A stretch of DNA of 57,272 bases from Gammaproteobacteria bacterium (GTDB taxonomy: Bacteria; Pseudomonadota; Gammaproteobacteria; Steroidobacterales; JABDMI01). Positions 9,701-19,583 of this stretch are shown here, piece after piece; the first letter of the stretch is position 1; each line of letters starts with the position of its first letter. The notes under the pieces were generated by a model, which saw nothing but the letters and a program-made list of their open reading frames with translations, did no database searches and was not told where the DNA came from. Location of the stretch: positions 1 to 57,272 of the forward strand of contig JABDMI010000059.1 of assembly GCA_013001575.1 (NCBI GenBank), written 5' to 3'. Position numbers and translations under genes: made by a program.

Positions 9701-10021
9701 TTAGTCAAGCATTCCGTAGGTTTTCAGTTTCTTACGCAAAGTACCGCGGTTGATGCCCAAAAGAATTGCTGCACGGCTTTGGTTACCACCGGTGTATTTC
9801 AGAATTTGTTTTAGCAGAGGAATTTCAATTTCTTGCAAAACCATGTTGTAAATACCGGAAGGTTTGGTGCCGTTAAGATTAGAAAAGTATTCTTGTAAGG
9901 CTTCGTCTGCGCAAGTGCGAAGAGGTTTGTTTTGACTGAGTAATTGTTCGGCTTGTGAAGGCTTGTTTTTTACCAGAGTCAGGTTATGTACATTATTTGT
10001 TGCTGTATTTGATGGATTCAT
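9701..10021 (-). CDS. fis: DNA-binding protein Fis
   Basis: Nucleoid-associated regulator of 106 aa, close to the 98-aa E. coli Fis with a slightly longer, Asn-rich N-terminus. The C-terminal helix-turn-helix GGNQSRAAILLGINRGTLRKKL is nearly the family consensus. Fis bends DNA and controls rRNA, tRNA and many other promoters. It lies 162 bp downstream of dusB, as in the classical dusB-fis operon, and has its own intrinsic terminator. Confidence 0.95.
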   Translation of the reverse strand: MNPSNTATNNVHNLTLVKNKPSQAEQLLSQNKPLRTCADEALQEYFSNLNGTKPSGIYNMVLQEIEIPLLKQILKYTGGNQSRAAILLGINRGTLRKKLKTYGMLD

Positions 10022-10183
10022 TGTATTAGTAACTTTAGTAATTGTGGTTGATGAACAAAATGGCTAATAACAAAAAACAAAACAAAAAATCGGTGGGTGA
10101 CGTTTAATCCAAACGCCAAACTGATTTCATGTGTAGATCAACTGAACGAGATTGTCTTAAGTATTTATTGTTATCAGTATTAC

Positions 10184-11251
10184 TTAAGCGGCAAGCTCAT
10201 TGTTTGATGTACCCAGAGTTTCCTCAAGTGCATCAAACATGTTCTGTACCAGGTTCAGTTGAGACTTGATACAGTCAGCCCGAACGATCTGTTTACGCCA
10301 GTTCTCCAAAAGCGGCTGAATATTTTCGGCCAGTCCGGATGCGCCTTTACAGTACCAGCCGAGGTGTTTGCGCGCAATGCGTACGCCTTGCTGGTCTCCA
10401 TAAAATCTGTGCAGATCACTCAAATGGCCGCACATAATAGCACGCTGTTTCTGAATTGCCAGTGGTCTTAATATTGTTTTATTTTCGAGGTAATGCGCGA
10501 TCTCATTGAACACCCAGGGCTTGCCCTGGGCCGCGCGCCCGATCATTAAACCGTCTGCCCCGGTGAGGTGCAGAACCTGCAAAGCTTTTACCGGATTATC
10601 CACATCCCCGTTGGCAAACACCGGAATGCTAAGTTGTTGTTTAATGGCACGAATCGTCTCGTACTCGGCCTCGCCCTGATATTTGTCGGCGCGCGTACGG
10701 CCGTGAATGGCGAGAGACTGGATGCCACTGTCCTCGGCGATTTTTGCAATATTCAAGGCATTTTTATTGGCACGATTCCAGCCGGTGCGAATTTTTAAAG
10801 TCACCGGAACGTCTACTGCTTGAACAGTTGCGTGTAGAATTTGCGCAACCAGGGCCTCATTTTGCATCAGCGCCGAGCCTGCGGCCTTGTTACACACTTT
10901 TTTCGCCGGGCAACCCATATTTATGTCGATGATCTGAGCGCCATGCTCGACATTCATCTGCGCCGCGGTTGCCATCATCTCGGCGTCTCCACCGGCAATT
11001 TGCACAATGCGCGGGGCCGGTTCACCACTGTGATCCATGCGCAGTCTGGATTTTCGGGTGTGCCACAAACGCACATCCGAGGTCAGCATTTCCGACGCGG
11101 CCATTCCGGCACCGTATTTTCGGCACAACATTCTAAACGGACGATCGGTCACTCCGGCCATTGGGGCCAAGGCCAGATTATTGGCAAAGGTATACGGTCC
11201 GATCGTGACCGGGTGAATATATTGGTTGGGTTTGCTGACCTGATACGGCAT
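10184..11251 (-). CDS. dusB: tRNA-dihydrouridine synthase B
   Basis: Flavoenzyme that reduces specific uridines in the tRNA D-loop to dihydrouridine. 355 aa with a TIM-barrel Dus pattern: LAPMAGVTDRPFR near the N-terminus, the catalytic-cysteine segment DINMGCPAKKV, HGRTRADKY, and the FMN-phosphate-binding IGRAAQGKPW. The C-terminal extension is typical of DusB. It is first in the dusB-fis pair and 47 bp downstream of the prmA fusion gene. Confidence 0.94.
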   Translation of the reverse strand: MPYQVSKPNQYIHPVTIGPYTFANNLALAPMAGVTDRPFRMLCRKYGAGMAASEMLTSDVRLWHTRKSRLRMDHSGEPAPRIVQIAGGDAEMMATAAQMNVEHGAQIIDINMGCPAKKVCNKAAGSALMQNEALVAQILHATVQAVDVPVTLKIRTGWNRANKNALNIAKIAEDSGIQSLAIHGRTRADKYQGEAEYETIRAIKQQLSIPVFANGDVDNPVKALQVLHLTGADGLMIGRAAQGKPWVFNEIAHYLENKTILRPLAIQKQRAIMCGHLSDLHRFYGDQQGVRIARKHLGWYCKGASGLAENIQPLLENWRKQIVRADCIKSQLNLVQNMFDALEETLGTSNNELAA

Positions 11252-11298
11252 AGGTTCAATTATTTTTTTGGTTATTTTATATTTTAACTAAAATGGAT

Positions 11299-13311
11299 TT
11301 AGTAAATTTTTTCCTGGCAACGAATCACGCCTTGTTTAGGCAAACACACTTCAACGTTGTAATCCAATGCAGCGTCACCGGGGTCTTTGAGGCGTACACT
11401 GACTTCAGCCCGTCCGCGTGCGTCCATTAAGCTTGTGGCATTTTCCGGTAAATAGTCTTCGGGCATCAAGTCGCGGTAAGCAACGCGCTCGCCCCAGCGA
11501 TTGGTCATGCTCAATCGGATCAGTGGAAAGATCTGGGCATGTCCTGCGGTGTTGGTCAGACTGAAAGTGGCGAGTAATTCGTCTGGATCTCTTGGATTTA
11601 GTGACACACTGCTGGCATTTACCTCATAGGCATCCAGTTGCCAGTCGGGTTCGAGCTCAAAAGGCAGATTGGCATAGGCATTCTGCACGGCTTGTCCAAG
11701 GCTCGGGTGCAGGGCGAGTTGGGCACGATGCTGATGGATGTATTGAGCTGCAAAGGCCAGTACACTCAGTACAGCGAGCAACATCCAGCTCCGGGAACGG
11801 GCCCGCTTGGGTGTTCCCTGCATGGCATCCAGATCATCCAGGTTCAAGGGCACATTCTCATCCATGGCGTACAAGAATTCGGGATTCACGCCATCAACGG
11901 TTTCGGGTGCGTCGGGTTCAGCCAACTCCCAGTCGCTGTTTTGTTCGCCGGATTGCTCGTGGTTGTCGCTGGCAGTCTCTGTTTCGATCTGTTGGTCACC
12001 AGTTTCTGTGCCAGTATCGTTAACATTATCGTGAACAGGATCTTTAGCTGTTGCCTCCGACAACTCCAATTCGCTTGTGTCTGCTTGTTGAGGTGGGGAT
12101 GAGTCTTGTTGCTCTGCCATAGACGCCTGCGCCTGATCAACCGAGATCAAGCCGTCCGGAGTGTGCATCCACAATCCGGTCACCATGTGCGCGGCAGGAA
12201 TCTTTCCGGTATCAATCGGATTGCTTAAATTACTGTTTTCGTCATCGTTGTCAGGTTTGATGAAATCTATGGCGTAAAAAACAGTTTGGCATTCACCGCA
12301 ACGCACTTCACCATCGGCACGGTCGAGGACATCGGCATTAATATAAAAACTTTCATCACAATTCGGGCAATAGGTTACATGCTCTTCGTCACCCAGCTGT
12401 TGTGACGGGGTTTTTAACTGTGCCGTTATACACACCCAGTCACCGTCGTGGACGGTATCGTCGAAATTAAAATATTTTTCATAAGCCTCACGTACAAGGC
12501 TTTCTTGTTCGCCCAGCACACCCGATAAGACAATATGTCCACCACGCTTGACCCGGCGACGAATGTCTTGAGCCAGTGCGATGAGCGGGGTGGCGAGAAT
12601 ATTGGCCAGAATAATGTCGTAATGTTCGTTTTGATCCCAGTCGCTGTCTTCGGGCAAATAGGCCGAGAGCTTTTTGGCCACATTATTGCGTTCTGCATTT
12701 TGTAAACTGGCCTCAACCGCCTGGATGTCGATGTCGATGCAAGTGGCGTGCCTGGCGCCAAGTTTCAGGGCCGCGATCGCGAGGATGCCCGAGCCACATC
12801 CAAAATCCAGCACCGTTTTGCCACGTAGTTTGGCAGCATCCAGCCAGCTCAGACACATTGCGGTAGTCTCGTGGGTGCCGGTGCCGAATGCAACGCCGGG
12901 ATCCATATCAACGATCACATCTTTTTTGCCTTGTTGCTCCTGTGGAATTTCTTGTCCATCGGGACATATCCATAAACGCTTGCCAAAACGCATGGGCTTA
13001 AAGTGATTCAGCCATTCGCGTTCCCAGACCTTGTCTTCGACCTGACCTTGTTCGATGACGGTATAGGTTTCCGGTCCAAATTCGTTTTCCAGCGCTGCCT
13101 TGATCACATACAGGTCAGTGTCGACCTCAAACAAGGCCGTGAGATGGGTTTCTGTCCATAACGGCTGGGTATCGAGTTCGGGTTCCAGGATCGGTTCATC
13201 GCCGCCATCGGTGAAGGTCACCGCGACCGCGCCCAGGCTCAGGAGCTGATCCTCGAAAGCCGCAGCATCGGACGAGTCTTGCAAACTGATGGTGATGGAA
13301 TTCCAGGCCAT
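11299..13311 (-). CDS. prmA: PrmA (ribosomal L11 methyltransferase) fused to a zinc-ribbon/DUF3426 membrane protein
   Basis: A 670-aa protein that looks like two normally separate genes. Residues 1-300 are a full PrmA, which trimethylates ribosomal protein L11 using SAM: DPGVAFGTGTHETT (137-150), motif I VLDFGCGSG (167-175) and the NPPY-type segment as NILA. After about ten linker residues comes an MJ0042-type zinc ribbon with CPNC (315-318) and CGEC (338-341), then an acidic Gln/Glu/Asp-rich linker, one membrane helix (about 509-524) and a DUF3426-like C-terminal domain. In Pseudomonas and relatives I recall a separate DUF3426 gene between prmA and dusB. No stop or alternative in-frame start is seen at the junction. 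The fused enzyme would be tethered to the inner membrane. Confidence 0.9.
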   Translation of the reverse strand: MAWNSITISLQDSSDAAAFEDQLLSLGAVAVTFTDGGDEPILEPELDTQPLWTETHLTALFEVDTDLYVIKAALENEFGPETYTVIEQGQVEDKVWEREWLNHFKPMRFGKRLWICPDGQEIPQEQQGKKDVIVDMDPGVAFGTGTHETTAMCLSWLDAAKLRGKTVLDFGCGSGILAIAALKLGARHATCIDIDIQAVEASLQNAERNNVAKKLSAYLPEDSDWDQNEHYDIILANILATPLIALAQDIRRRVKRGGHIVLSGVLGEQESLVREAYEKYFNFDDTVHDGDWVCITAQLKTPSQQLGDEEHVTYCPNCDESFYINADVLDRADGEVRCGECQTVFYAIDFIKPDNDDENSNLSNPIDTGKIPAAHMVTGLWMHTPDGLISVDQAQASMAEQQDSSPPQQADTSELELSEATAKDPVHDNVNDTGTETGDQQIETETASDNHEQSGEQNSDWELAEPDAPETVDGVNPEFLYAMDENVPLNLDDLDAMQGTPKRARSRSWMLLAVLSVLAFAAQYIHQHRAQLALHPSLGQAVQNAYANLPFELEPDWQLDAYEVNASSVSLNPRDPDELLATFSLTNTAGHAQIFPLIRLSMTNRWGERVAYRDLMPEDYLPENATSLMDARGRAEVSVRLKDPGDAALDYNVEVCLPKQGVIRCQEKIY

Positions 13312-13349
13312 ACGAGTAGTGTAATTGTTTAAATGCGCTTAATCAGAAA

Positions 13350-14720
13350 CTATTTGGTTTCCAGGAAACGCTTAAGGCGTTTTTCCAGATAGTGAATATC
13401 CGTGCCACCGTTCTTAAAGGCCGCGTCATTGAGTAAACGACGTTGTAGTGGAATATTGGTTTTAATGCCGTCAATAACCATTTCACTCAGTGCCATGCGC
13501 ATTTTGTAAATGGCAGACAATCTATTGTCACCATGCACGATCACCTTGCCGATCATGGAATCGTAAAAAGGCGGTACCACATAACCGGTATACGCTTGAG
13601 AATCCACACGCACCCCGGGGCCACCCGCCGGATGCCAGGTGTTGATCTTACCTGGGCTCGGGGCAAAGGTATCAGGGTCTTCGGCATTAATGCGACATTC
13701 GATCGCGTGACCACGGATCTTGATGTCTTCCTGTTTAATTTCCAGCGGATGTCCGGCGGCAATGCGTAATTGTTGTTGCACAATGTCCACACCGGTGATC
13801 ATTTCGGTAACCGGGTGCTCAACCTGGATTCGTGTGTTCATTTCGATAAAATAAAACTCGTCATTCTCGTACAGGAATTCGAATGTGCCAGCGCCGCGGT
13901 AGGCAATGTTTTTACAGGCCTGCACACACAGCTCACCGATCCGGGCACGTTGTTCTTCGGTAATGCCCGGCGCCGGAGCTTCTTCAATAACTTTTTGATG
14001 GCGACGCTGCATGGAACAATCACGTTCGCCCAGATGAATGGCATTTCCATGTTCGTCAGCCAAGATCTGTATCTCGACATGGCGAGGGTTTTCCAGATAT
14101 TTTTCCATGTACACCACGTCGTTATTAAACGCGGCTTTGGCCTCGGCGCGAGTCAGGGCAATGGAGCTGGTTAAAGTCGCTTCGGTATTCACCACCCGCA
14201 TGCCGCGACCACCACCACCGCCCGAGGCTTTGATGATCACCGGATAACCGATCTCTTTGGCCAGCTTCAGGTTGGTTTCGGCATCGTCTCCGAGTGCACC
14301 ACCGGAGCCTGGCACACAAGGCACGCCGGCTTCGAGCATGGCTTTTTTAGCCGAGACTTTGTCACCCATCAGGCGAATGGTTTCTGCACGTGGTCCGATA
14401 AAGATATAGCCACTGTCTTCCACCACTTCGGCAAAGTCGGCATTTTCCGCCATAAAGCCGTAGCCGGGGTGAATGGCAACCGAGTCAGTAACTTCGGCGG
14501 CGCTGATAATAGCGGCCATATTCAAATAACTGTCGGTGGCCGAGGCCGGTCCGATGCACACTGACTCGTCGGCGAGCAACACGTGTTTTTGATTAGCGTC
14601 GGCGGTGGAATGCACGGCCACAGTTTTGATGTCTTGTTCACGGCAGGCACGCAAGATTCGCAAAGCGATCTCGCCGCGGTTTGCGATCAGGACTTTTTCA
14701 ATTTTGGAACGTACTGGCAT
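13350..14720 (-). CDS. accC: Acetyl-CoA carboxylase, biotin carboxylase subunit
   Basis: Carboxylates the biotin of AccB with bicarbonate and ATP, the first half-reaction of fatty acid synthesis. 456 aa. Motifs: [11 protein letters not shown] at the N-terminus, the ATP-grasp glycine loop GGGGRGMR, the catalytic region [20 protein letters not shown], and [14 protein letters not shown]. It follows accB by 112 bp on the same strand, the conserved accBC pair. Confidence 0.97.
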   Translation of the reverse strand: MPVRSKIEKVLIANRGEIALRILRACREQDIKTVAVHSTADANQKHVLLADESVCIGPASATDSYLNMAAIISAAEVTDSVAIHPGYGFMAENADFAEVVEDSGYIFIGPRAETIRLMGDKVSAKKAMLEAGVPCVPGSGGALGDDAETNLKLAKEIGYPVIIKASGGGGGRGMRVVNTEATLTSSIALTRAEAKAAFNNDVVYMEKYLENPRHVEIQILADEHGNAIHLGERDCSMQRRHQKVIEEAPAPGITEEQRARIGELCVQACKNIAYRGAGTFEFLYENDEFYFIEMNTRIQVEHPVTEMITGVDIVQQQLRIAAGHPLEIKQEDIKIRGHAIECRINAEDPDTFAPSPGKINTWHPAGGPGVRVDSQAYTGYVVPPFYDSMIGKVIVHGDNRLSAIYKMRMALSEMVIDGIKTNIPLQRRLLNDAAFKNGGTDIHYLEKRLKRFLETK

Positions 14721-14832
14721 AGTGGTTTAACCCGTCAGTAATGTGTTGGTGTTTGGCTACTTTATTGTGAGTTGTCTTTAGTGCGAGTTAATTGGTCTGA
14801 GTGCACAATTCGATTCACTGCTTAAAAATTAC

Positions 14833-15288
14833 TTATTCAATTATCACCAAGGGTTGGTCAAACTCAACGGCTTCCCCGTTACTCGCCAAAATGGCTTTGA
14901 CCCGACCAGACTTGTCGGCCTCGATCTGGTTCATCATTTTCATGGCTTCGATAATGCAAATGGTGTCACCCGCATTGACTGTAGAACCCACATCCACAAA
15001 CGGTGCGGCATCAGGCGAGGGCGAGCGATAGAACACACCAACCATGGGCGATAAAACCTTATGCCCGCTCGGGGTATCACTCGCGGGTGCAGGGTTGTCG
15101 CTAGCAGGAGCGGTCGCCGGAGCAGGGGTAGCAGGCGCTGCAAACTGGGCGACTGGTGCAGCAGCCATGGGTGGGGCAGAACCGTAACGTGCCAGGCGTA
15201 CCGACTCTTCCCCTTCATGAATTTCCAATTCAGCCAGATCGGATTCTTCTAACAGCTCGATCAGTTTTTTAATTTTTCGAATGTCCAC
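14833..15288 (-). CDS. accB: Biotin carboxyl carrier protein of acetyl-CoA carboxylase
   Basis: Carrier subunit (151 aa) that shuttles carboxyl groups between AccC and AccA/D. The N-terminus reads [16 protein letters not shown], then a flexible Ala/Pro linker, then the biotinyl domain with EAMKM, where K117 is the biotinylated lysine. I chose the GTG at 15288 because the family begins exactly there and GGGGAG lies six bases upstream; the frame remains open to a TTG at 15306 that would include the ribosome binding site itself. It sits between aroQ and accC in a conserved operon. Confidence 0.95.
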   Translation of the reverse strand: MDIRKIKKLIELLEESDLAELEIHEGEESVRLARYGSAPPMAAAPVAQFAAPATPAPATAPASDNPAPASDTPSGHKVLSPMVGVFYRSPSPDAAPFVDVGSTVNAGDTICIIEAMKMMNQIEADKSGRVKAILASNGEAVEFDQPLVIIE

Positions 15289-15328
15289 ATTACACTCCCC
15301 GACCAAACGGTCGTCAGTTTGGTTTTTA

Positions 15329-15787
15329 TTATGTTTGTTGTTGAGTTTGTTGTTCCGTTAAATAGCGATCGGCGGCATGCAGGGCAAAGCCATAACCGGC
15401 AAGGCCAAAACCACAGATCACACCTTGCGCCATATCGGAAAAGAACGAATGATGTCGAAATGCTTCGCGCGCATGCACATTGGATATGTGTATCTCGTAA
15501 AAGGGAATGTCCACACTGGCCAATGCATCACGAATCGCCACACTGGTGTGAGTAAACGCGGCCGGATTGAACAGGATCATGTCGATGTTTTGAAAACTGG
15601 CATGGATCTTGTCGATGATCTCGTGTTCGGCATTGGATTGAAAACTTTCCAGACGGTGGCCCAGGTCCGACGCACGCTGGTGCATATCGGTTTCCAGCTC
15701 GGCAAGAGTGGCCGCGCCGTAAATATCGGGCTCACGCGTGCCGAGACGATTCAGATTGGGTCCATTCAGGAGTAGGAAATTTGCCAT
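15329..15787 (-). CDS. aroQ: Type II 3-dehydroquinate dehydratase
   Basis: Third step of the shikimate pathway, 3-dehydroquinate to 3-dehydroshikimate. 152 aa, normal for the dodecameric type II enzyme. It has [19 protein letters not shown] (active-site Tyr in the lid), the [16 protein letters not shown] block and the [17 protein letters not shown] block with the catalytic His. First gene of the aroQ-accB-accC series; accB begins 40 bp downstream. Confidence 0.96.
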   Translation of the reverse strand: MANFLLLNGPNLNRLGTREPDIYGAATLAELETDMHQRASDLGHRLESFQSNAEHEIIDKIHASFQNIDMILFNPAAFTHTSVAIRDALASVDIPFYEIHISNVHAREAFRHHSFFSDMAQGVICGFGLAGYGFALHAADRYLTEQQTQQQT

Positions 15788-15945
15788 GGGCGAAAATCGA
15801 TTGAAATGTTCGTATTAACCAGAAGGCCGCAAGTTTAACGATTTTCACTGCCATTTGCAGTAATTTTCGCAGAATTTCTCCCGTTTCTTTACATCGCACT
15901 GCAACAAATCAGCATCTTGGGGTGTTTGCATCAGGAATTTCTGCT

Positions 15946-16557
15946 TTAGGGGTTTTGCACTGACTTGATCAGGTGCGACAATTGCGCGGCATTGAGTTCG
16001 CCGGTGTAGGCTTTTTTGATCTGGCCATCAGCTGACAGGAACAAAGTGAACGGCAAGGCAATAAAATCGTAATCAAAAGCCTGACCGATACGAATGGTCT
16101 CATTCACATCACTGATCAGGATGGGGTAATTAAATCCGGCCGTTTGCATATAGTCTTGCACTGCGTCGCTGTCATCCATGGCGATTCCCAAAAACTGCAC
16201 ATTGTCATTTTTGAGTTGTTCCTGGGCGTCGATCAACACCGGAATTTCTTTACGACAAGGCGGGCACCAGGTCGCCCAAAAATTAATTACCAGGGTTTGA
16301 TCTTGCCAGGTATCCAGAGTAACCGGGTTGGCTTTAATGTCTTTAAAGGCAAGCTTGGCCAGATCAAACTCGTTTTGCCCGGGCTCATCAGGCACTACTT
16401 GCAGAGTTAAATTTTCGCTATCTCCGGGCTTATCATTTCCTTGCATTGCGGCCTGTTCAGGCTGGGGCTGTATTACATATTTATACACGCCAAAACCGGC
16501 TAATGCCGAGGCCAGCATTAACAAACCGATCAGGCTGATGTCTTTTATTACTTTCAT
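15946..16557 (-). CDS. TlpA/ResA-type membrane-anchored thioredoxin-like protein
   Basis: 203 aa from the ATG at 16557. An N-terminal membrane anchor (about 7-28) places the thioredoxin fold in the periplasm. The redox motif is WCPPC within INFWATWCPPCRKEIPVL, and the cis-Pro loop reads ALPFTLF. Such proteins reduce specific periplasmic disulfides, for example in cytochrome c maturation, and receive electrons from DsbD. The dsbD gene lies immediately upstream on the same strand (55 bp), so the two probably form a reducing pathway. The frame is open a further 50 codons upstream, but those have no sensible signal sequence. Confidence 0.85.
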   Translation of the reverse strand: MKVIKDISLIGLLMLASALAGFGVYKYVIQPQPEQAAMQGNDKPGDSENLTLQVVPDEPGQNEFDLAKLAFKDIKANPVTLDTWQDQTLVINFWATWCPPCRKEIPVLIDAQEQLKNDNVQFLGIAMDDSDAVQDYMQTAGFNYPILISDVNETIRIGQAFDYDFIALPFTLFLSADGQIKKAYTGELNAAQLSHLIKSVQNP

Positions 16558-16612
16558 GGATTGAACCAACAAACTAAAATTATTTGAAAATGCAGAAGGA
16601 TAAATTTTAAAA

Positions 16613-18958
16613 TCATTTTGGCATACGTTTGAGGTGCGCCAAAAATTCGGATTCGGGTTTAAAGCCATACAAACGCATGGCCGAGATTTCCTTGCCAGTG
16701 TTATCAAAAAATAACATGGCCGGTGGACCGGGAATATTCAGGGATTGCTGTAAGGCTTTGTCGATGTCGTCGTTCGGGGTCACATCGGCTTGTAATAAAA
16801 CCCAACCGGCCAAGGCGTTTTGTACCGAGGCTTTTTCAAACGTGTATTTTTCCATTTCTTTACAAGCAATACACCAGTCGGCGTAAAAATCCAGAAATAC
16901 CGACTTGTTCTGGCTTGCGGCCATTCTCAGCTCACGTTGCAGATCATCCTGGCTTTTTATACGCTTGAATGGCAATTCACGGTGTTCGATCGATGCACTG
17001 CCCAGTGCGATGTTATTCAGCGGACGCAAAGGATCTTTGGCGCCGGTTAAACTGCCAACCAGTAACAGTCCGGAATACAACAAGGCTAACAGACCCAAGC
17101 CTTTGAATATTTGCTGTATTAAACCGCTGCTGGTGGTGAGCGGTTTGAACAGTCCGGCAAACACCGCGCTTAACAGGGCCAGTAAAGACCACAGTAACAA
17201 GGTTGCCGATGGCGGCAAGATGCGTTCGAGCATCCACACCGCGAGTCCCAACATCAACAGACCAAAGAAGTTTTTCACATGCTCCATCCAGGCGCCAGCG
17301 TGCGGCAAGGCTTTACCCATCGAGGTACCGAATATGATCAATGGAAAGCCCATGCCCAACGCTAGAGCGAATAAAGACACACCACCTTTCACGGCGTCAC
17401 CGGATTCAGCGATCACCAAGAGCAAGGCAGAAAGCGGCGGGGTCACACACGGACCGACGATAAGGGCGGACAAAAAGCCCATGATCGCGGCACTGAGATA
17501 ATGCCCGCTTTCTTGTTTGTTGCTCATTTCAGCCAGTTTGGTTTGTACGCTGGCCGGCATTTGGATCTCGAATAAACCGAACATCGATAAGGCCAACACT
17601 AAAAATATCAAGGCAAAGGCAATGATCACGGCGGGGTGCTGGAAAGCTGCGGTCAGGTTTTGTCCGAGTTTGGCGGTGATGATCCCGGCCAGGGTAAATA
17701 CCAGGGCCATCGACAACACATAGATCACAGATAAGTTAAAGGCCTTGCGGGTACTGACGGTTTTCTCATCGCCGCCGGTAATGATGCCCGACAAGATCGG
17801 CACCATAGGCAACACACAGGGGGTAAAGGTTAACAGCACACCAAAACCAAAGGCGAGCAGGGCACTGAGTAACAGGTTTTTGGAGGCGAAACGCTTGGCC
17901 AAAGATTCGTGTTCGGCTTCGGCCGGAATTACAGTGTAAGTGTCCTGATATTCACCGCTCTTTGCGGCGGTTCCGGCGGGTAGATTGACTTCCACCTCGG
18001 TGACCGACGGCGGATAACAAATACTGTCTTCTTTACAACCCTGGTAATTCGCGATCAAGGTAAGTTTCGTGGCACTCGCGGGTCGCTCGATGATCGGTAT
18101 ACGAATATTCGCCATCCCGAAATACACCGGGGTCTCGCCAAAGATCTCATCGTCTTTTAATTTCGCCTTGGGAAACAGCGGCTGACCCAGTACCACCTCG
18201 GGGTTGTTTGATTCAAAGGTCAGTTTGTTTTGATACAAGTAATAACCGGGTTCGGCAAACCAGTTGGCGTTCAGGTAACCGTCGTCAGTTACGTCCAGCG
18301 TCAGTTGAAAAGCTTTATCGACCGGAAGGATCTCATCCTGGCTGTGGGTCCCGCCACCAAACAGGTCCACCAGATCGCCAGTCTCACCTGGTGTGGCGCT
18401 GGTGTTTGAATCAGGGACTGCATCACTTGCATCCAGACCATGCGGGGCATTGGCGAAGGCGGCTTCGATCTCGCCGGCTACGGATTTTTCATCTTCGGGA
18501 ATCGGCGTGCCAACGTAACTGACCCCGCCACCGGCATCCAGCACCACATTGCGTGTGGTTGGTGGATAACAAATGCTATCGGTCAAACACCCTTGGAAAT
18601 TGTAGGTAAAAATAAAATCGCTGGCCGTGGCTTGGGTGTTTCGAATCGGGATGAGTAATTCCAGGTCTTCGGCGTAAATTTCGGTATCACCCACAAACTC
18701 GTCATACGCCTCAATTGCCGGGGGGAAATCCACCGCACCCACCGCAGCCGGATCACCGTTGATGTCAAAACCAAAGGCATGCTTGTAAAGATAGTAGTCA
18801 TCCCGCATCGAGATCTTGAGCGAAATGTGCTGGTCTTGTACCGCCACTTCTTGCGGAAAGGCCTGATCGACCGGTAAGGGATCAGCGGCTTGCAAGGCAA
18901 TAAAACCACTTAGTAGGGCGCTTAAAGTCAGTAAGGATTTGAGGAAGGTTTTGTGCAT
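16613..18958 (-). CDS. dsbD: Thiol:disulfide interchange protein DsbD with duplicated N-terminal domain
   Basis: Inner-membrane protein that moves electrons from cytosolic thioredoxin to the periplasm. From the ATG at 18958 it has 781 aa, about 200 more than E. coli DsbD. A signal peptide (cut near ALQA) is followed by two tandem nDsbD-like domains: one at about 28-140 with QGCLTDSICYPP (C124, C130), another at about 208-328 with QGCKEDSICYPP (C308, C314). Then come the eight-helix transmembrane domain with TFTPCVLPM (C381) and VGPCVTPP, and the C-terminal periplasmic thioredoxin domain with WCIACKEME. All cysteine pairs of the electron relay are present. It precedes the TlpA-like gene and shares the dipZ-aroQ-accBC context of other gammaproteobacteria. 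Confidence 0.93.
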   Translation of the reverse strand: MHKTFLKSLLTLSALLSGFIALQAADPLPVDQAFPQEVAVQDQHISLKISMRDDYYLYKHAFGFDINGDPAAVGAVDFPPAIEAYDEFVGDTEIYAEDLELLIPIRNTQATASDFIFTYNFQGCLTDSICYPPTTRNVVLDAGGGVSYVGTPIPEDEKSVAGEIEAAFANAPHGLDASDAVPDSNTSATPGETGDLVDLFGGGTHSQDEILPVDKAFQLTLDVTDDGYLNANWFAEPGYYLYQNKLTFESNNPEVVLGQPLFPKAKLKDDEIFGETPVYFGMANIRIPIIERPASATKLTLIANYQGCKEDSICYPPSVTEVEVNLPAGTAAKSGEYQDTYTVIPAEAEHESLAKRFASKNLLLSALLAFGFGVLLTFTPCVLPMVPILSGIITGGDEKTVSTRKAFNLSVIYVLSMALVFTLAGIITAKLGQNLTAAFQHPAVIIAFALIFLVLALSMFGLFEIQMPASVQTKLAEMSNKQESGHYLSAAIMGFLSALIVGPCVTPPLSALLLVIAESGDAVKGGVSLFALALGMGFPLIIFGTSMGKALPHAGAWMEHVKNFFGLLMLGLAVWMLERILPPSATLLLWSLLALLSAVFAGLFKPLTTSSGLIQQIFKGLGLLALLYSGLLLVGSLTGAKDPLRPLNNIALGSASIEHRELPFKRIKSQDDLQRELRMAASQNKSVFLDFYADWCIACKEMEKYTFEKASVQNALAGWVLLQADVTPNDDIDKALQQSLNIPGPPAMLFFDNTGKEISAMRLYGFKPESEFLAHLKRMPK

Positions 18959-19059
18959 GATGCTCTGGTTATATGGTTTTAGAGGCGTATTGTAATGGTA
19001 ATTGTTGGTTTGTTTCACTTTACTGCGCTATTCATAAAGGAAAATCTTAAGTTTGATCT

Positions 19060-19444
19060 GGATCCCGCGGTCAAGCCGCGGGAGAGTAAATTTAAAACAC
19101 ATGTATGCAAATATAAGCCATTGGTGTACATATATAGTAGAGACACTCGAACCGGTATAAAGATTTCATGTTTATTTGCTTATTAGCCTAAGTTCAGTGC
19201 AGACCGGGATCCATGGGCTTGTATGGATTCCTGCCTTCGCAGGAAAGACGGCTTCTTCATATCGTCACCCCGGCTTTCTTTTGGGCCGGGGTCCATGGGT
19301 TTTTATGGATTCCTGCCTTCGCAGGAAAGACAGCATATTTTGAGAATGCCGTCATCACACCCCTCAACCCTGTCATCCCGCGGCTTGACCGCGGGATCCA
19401 TCCACACTAATTTCGATTCAGATACCGCTGTTAAACCGCGGTAT
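19060..19444. repeat. Cluster of palindromic and direct repeats upstream of groES
   Basis: No gene is seen between the dsbD start and groES, but the spacer is packed with repeats. A 24-bp element at 19060-19083 (core CCGCGG-TCAAG-CCGCGG) recurs as a perfect inverted copy at 19376-19399. Between them lie two 44-bp direct copies (19206-19249, 19288-19331; 82-bp period), each with the small hairpin CCTGCCTTCGCAGG. A hairpin with an 8-bp stem (ACCCCGGC/GCCGGGGT, 19267-19292) sits between those, and a degenerate palindrome at 19422-19444. This looks like dispersed REP-type chromosomal repeats rather than a mobile element, since no transposase is present. Confidence 0.88.
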
Positions 19445-19555
19445 GACAACTTTGATCGACTTTAGCCTTGCAGGAATTGTGGCGACTTTATTTCGACCTA
19501 TGGGGTTGACTTCAGCCTGGCTGGACTGAAAAGGAGTTATTTTTTTGGTGAGACC

Positions 19556-19583
19556 TTGACTTTTGAGCATCCCGACCTAACAT
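19556..19583 (+). promoter_or_regulatory. Sigma-70-type promoter of groES-groEL
   Basis: TTGACT (19556-19561), 16 bases, TAACAT (19578-19583). The -10 runs into the CIRCE operator, so HrcA binding would block initiation. A CTTGAC...CCCGACC pattern could also be read as a weak sigma-32 site. Confidence 0.65.

Noticed and set aside
19206-19331. CRISPR-like appearance of repeats upstream of groES
   Set aside because: Only two direct copies with 82-bp period, containing hairpins, and no cas genes; this is a dispersed-repeat pattern.
19213-19465. Two overlapping open frames across the repeat cluster
   Set aside because: They follow the repeats, have no ribosome binding site, and share sequence only because of the duplication.
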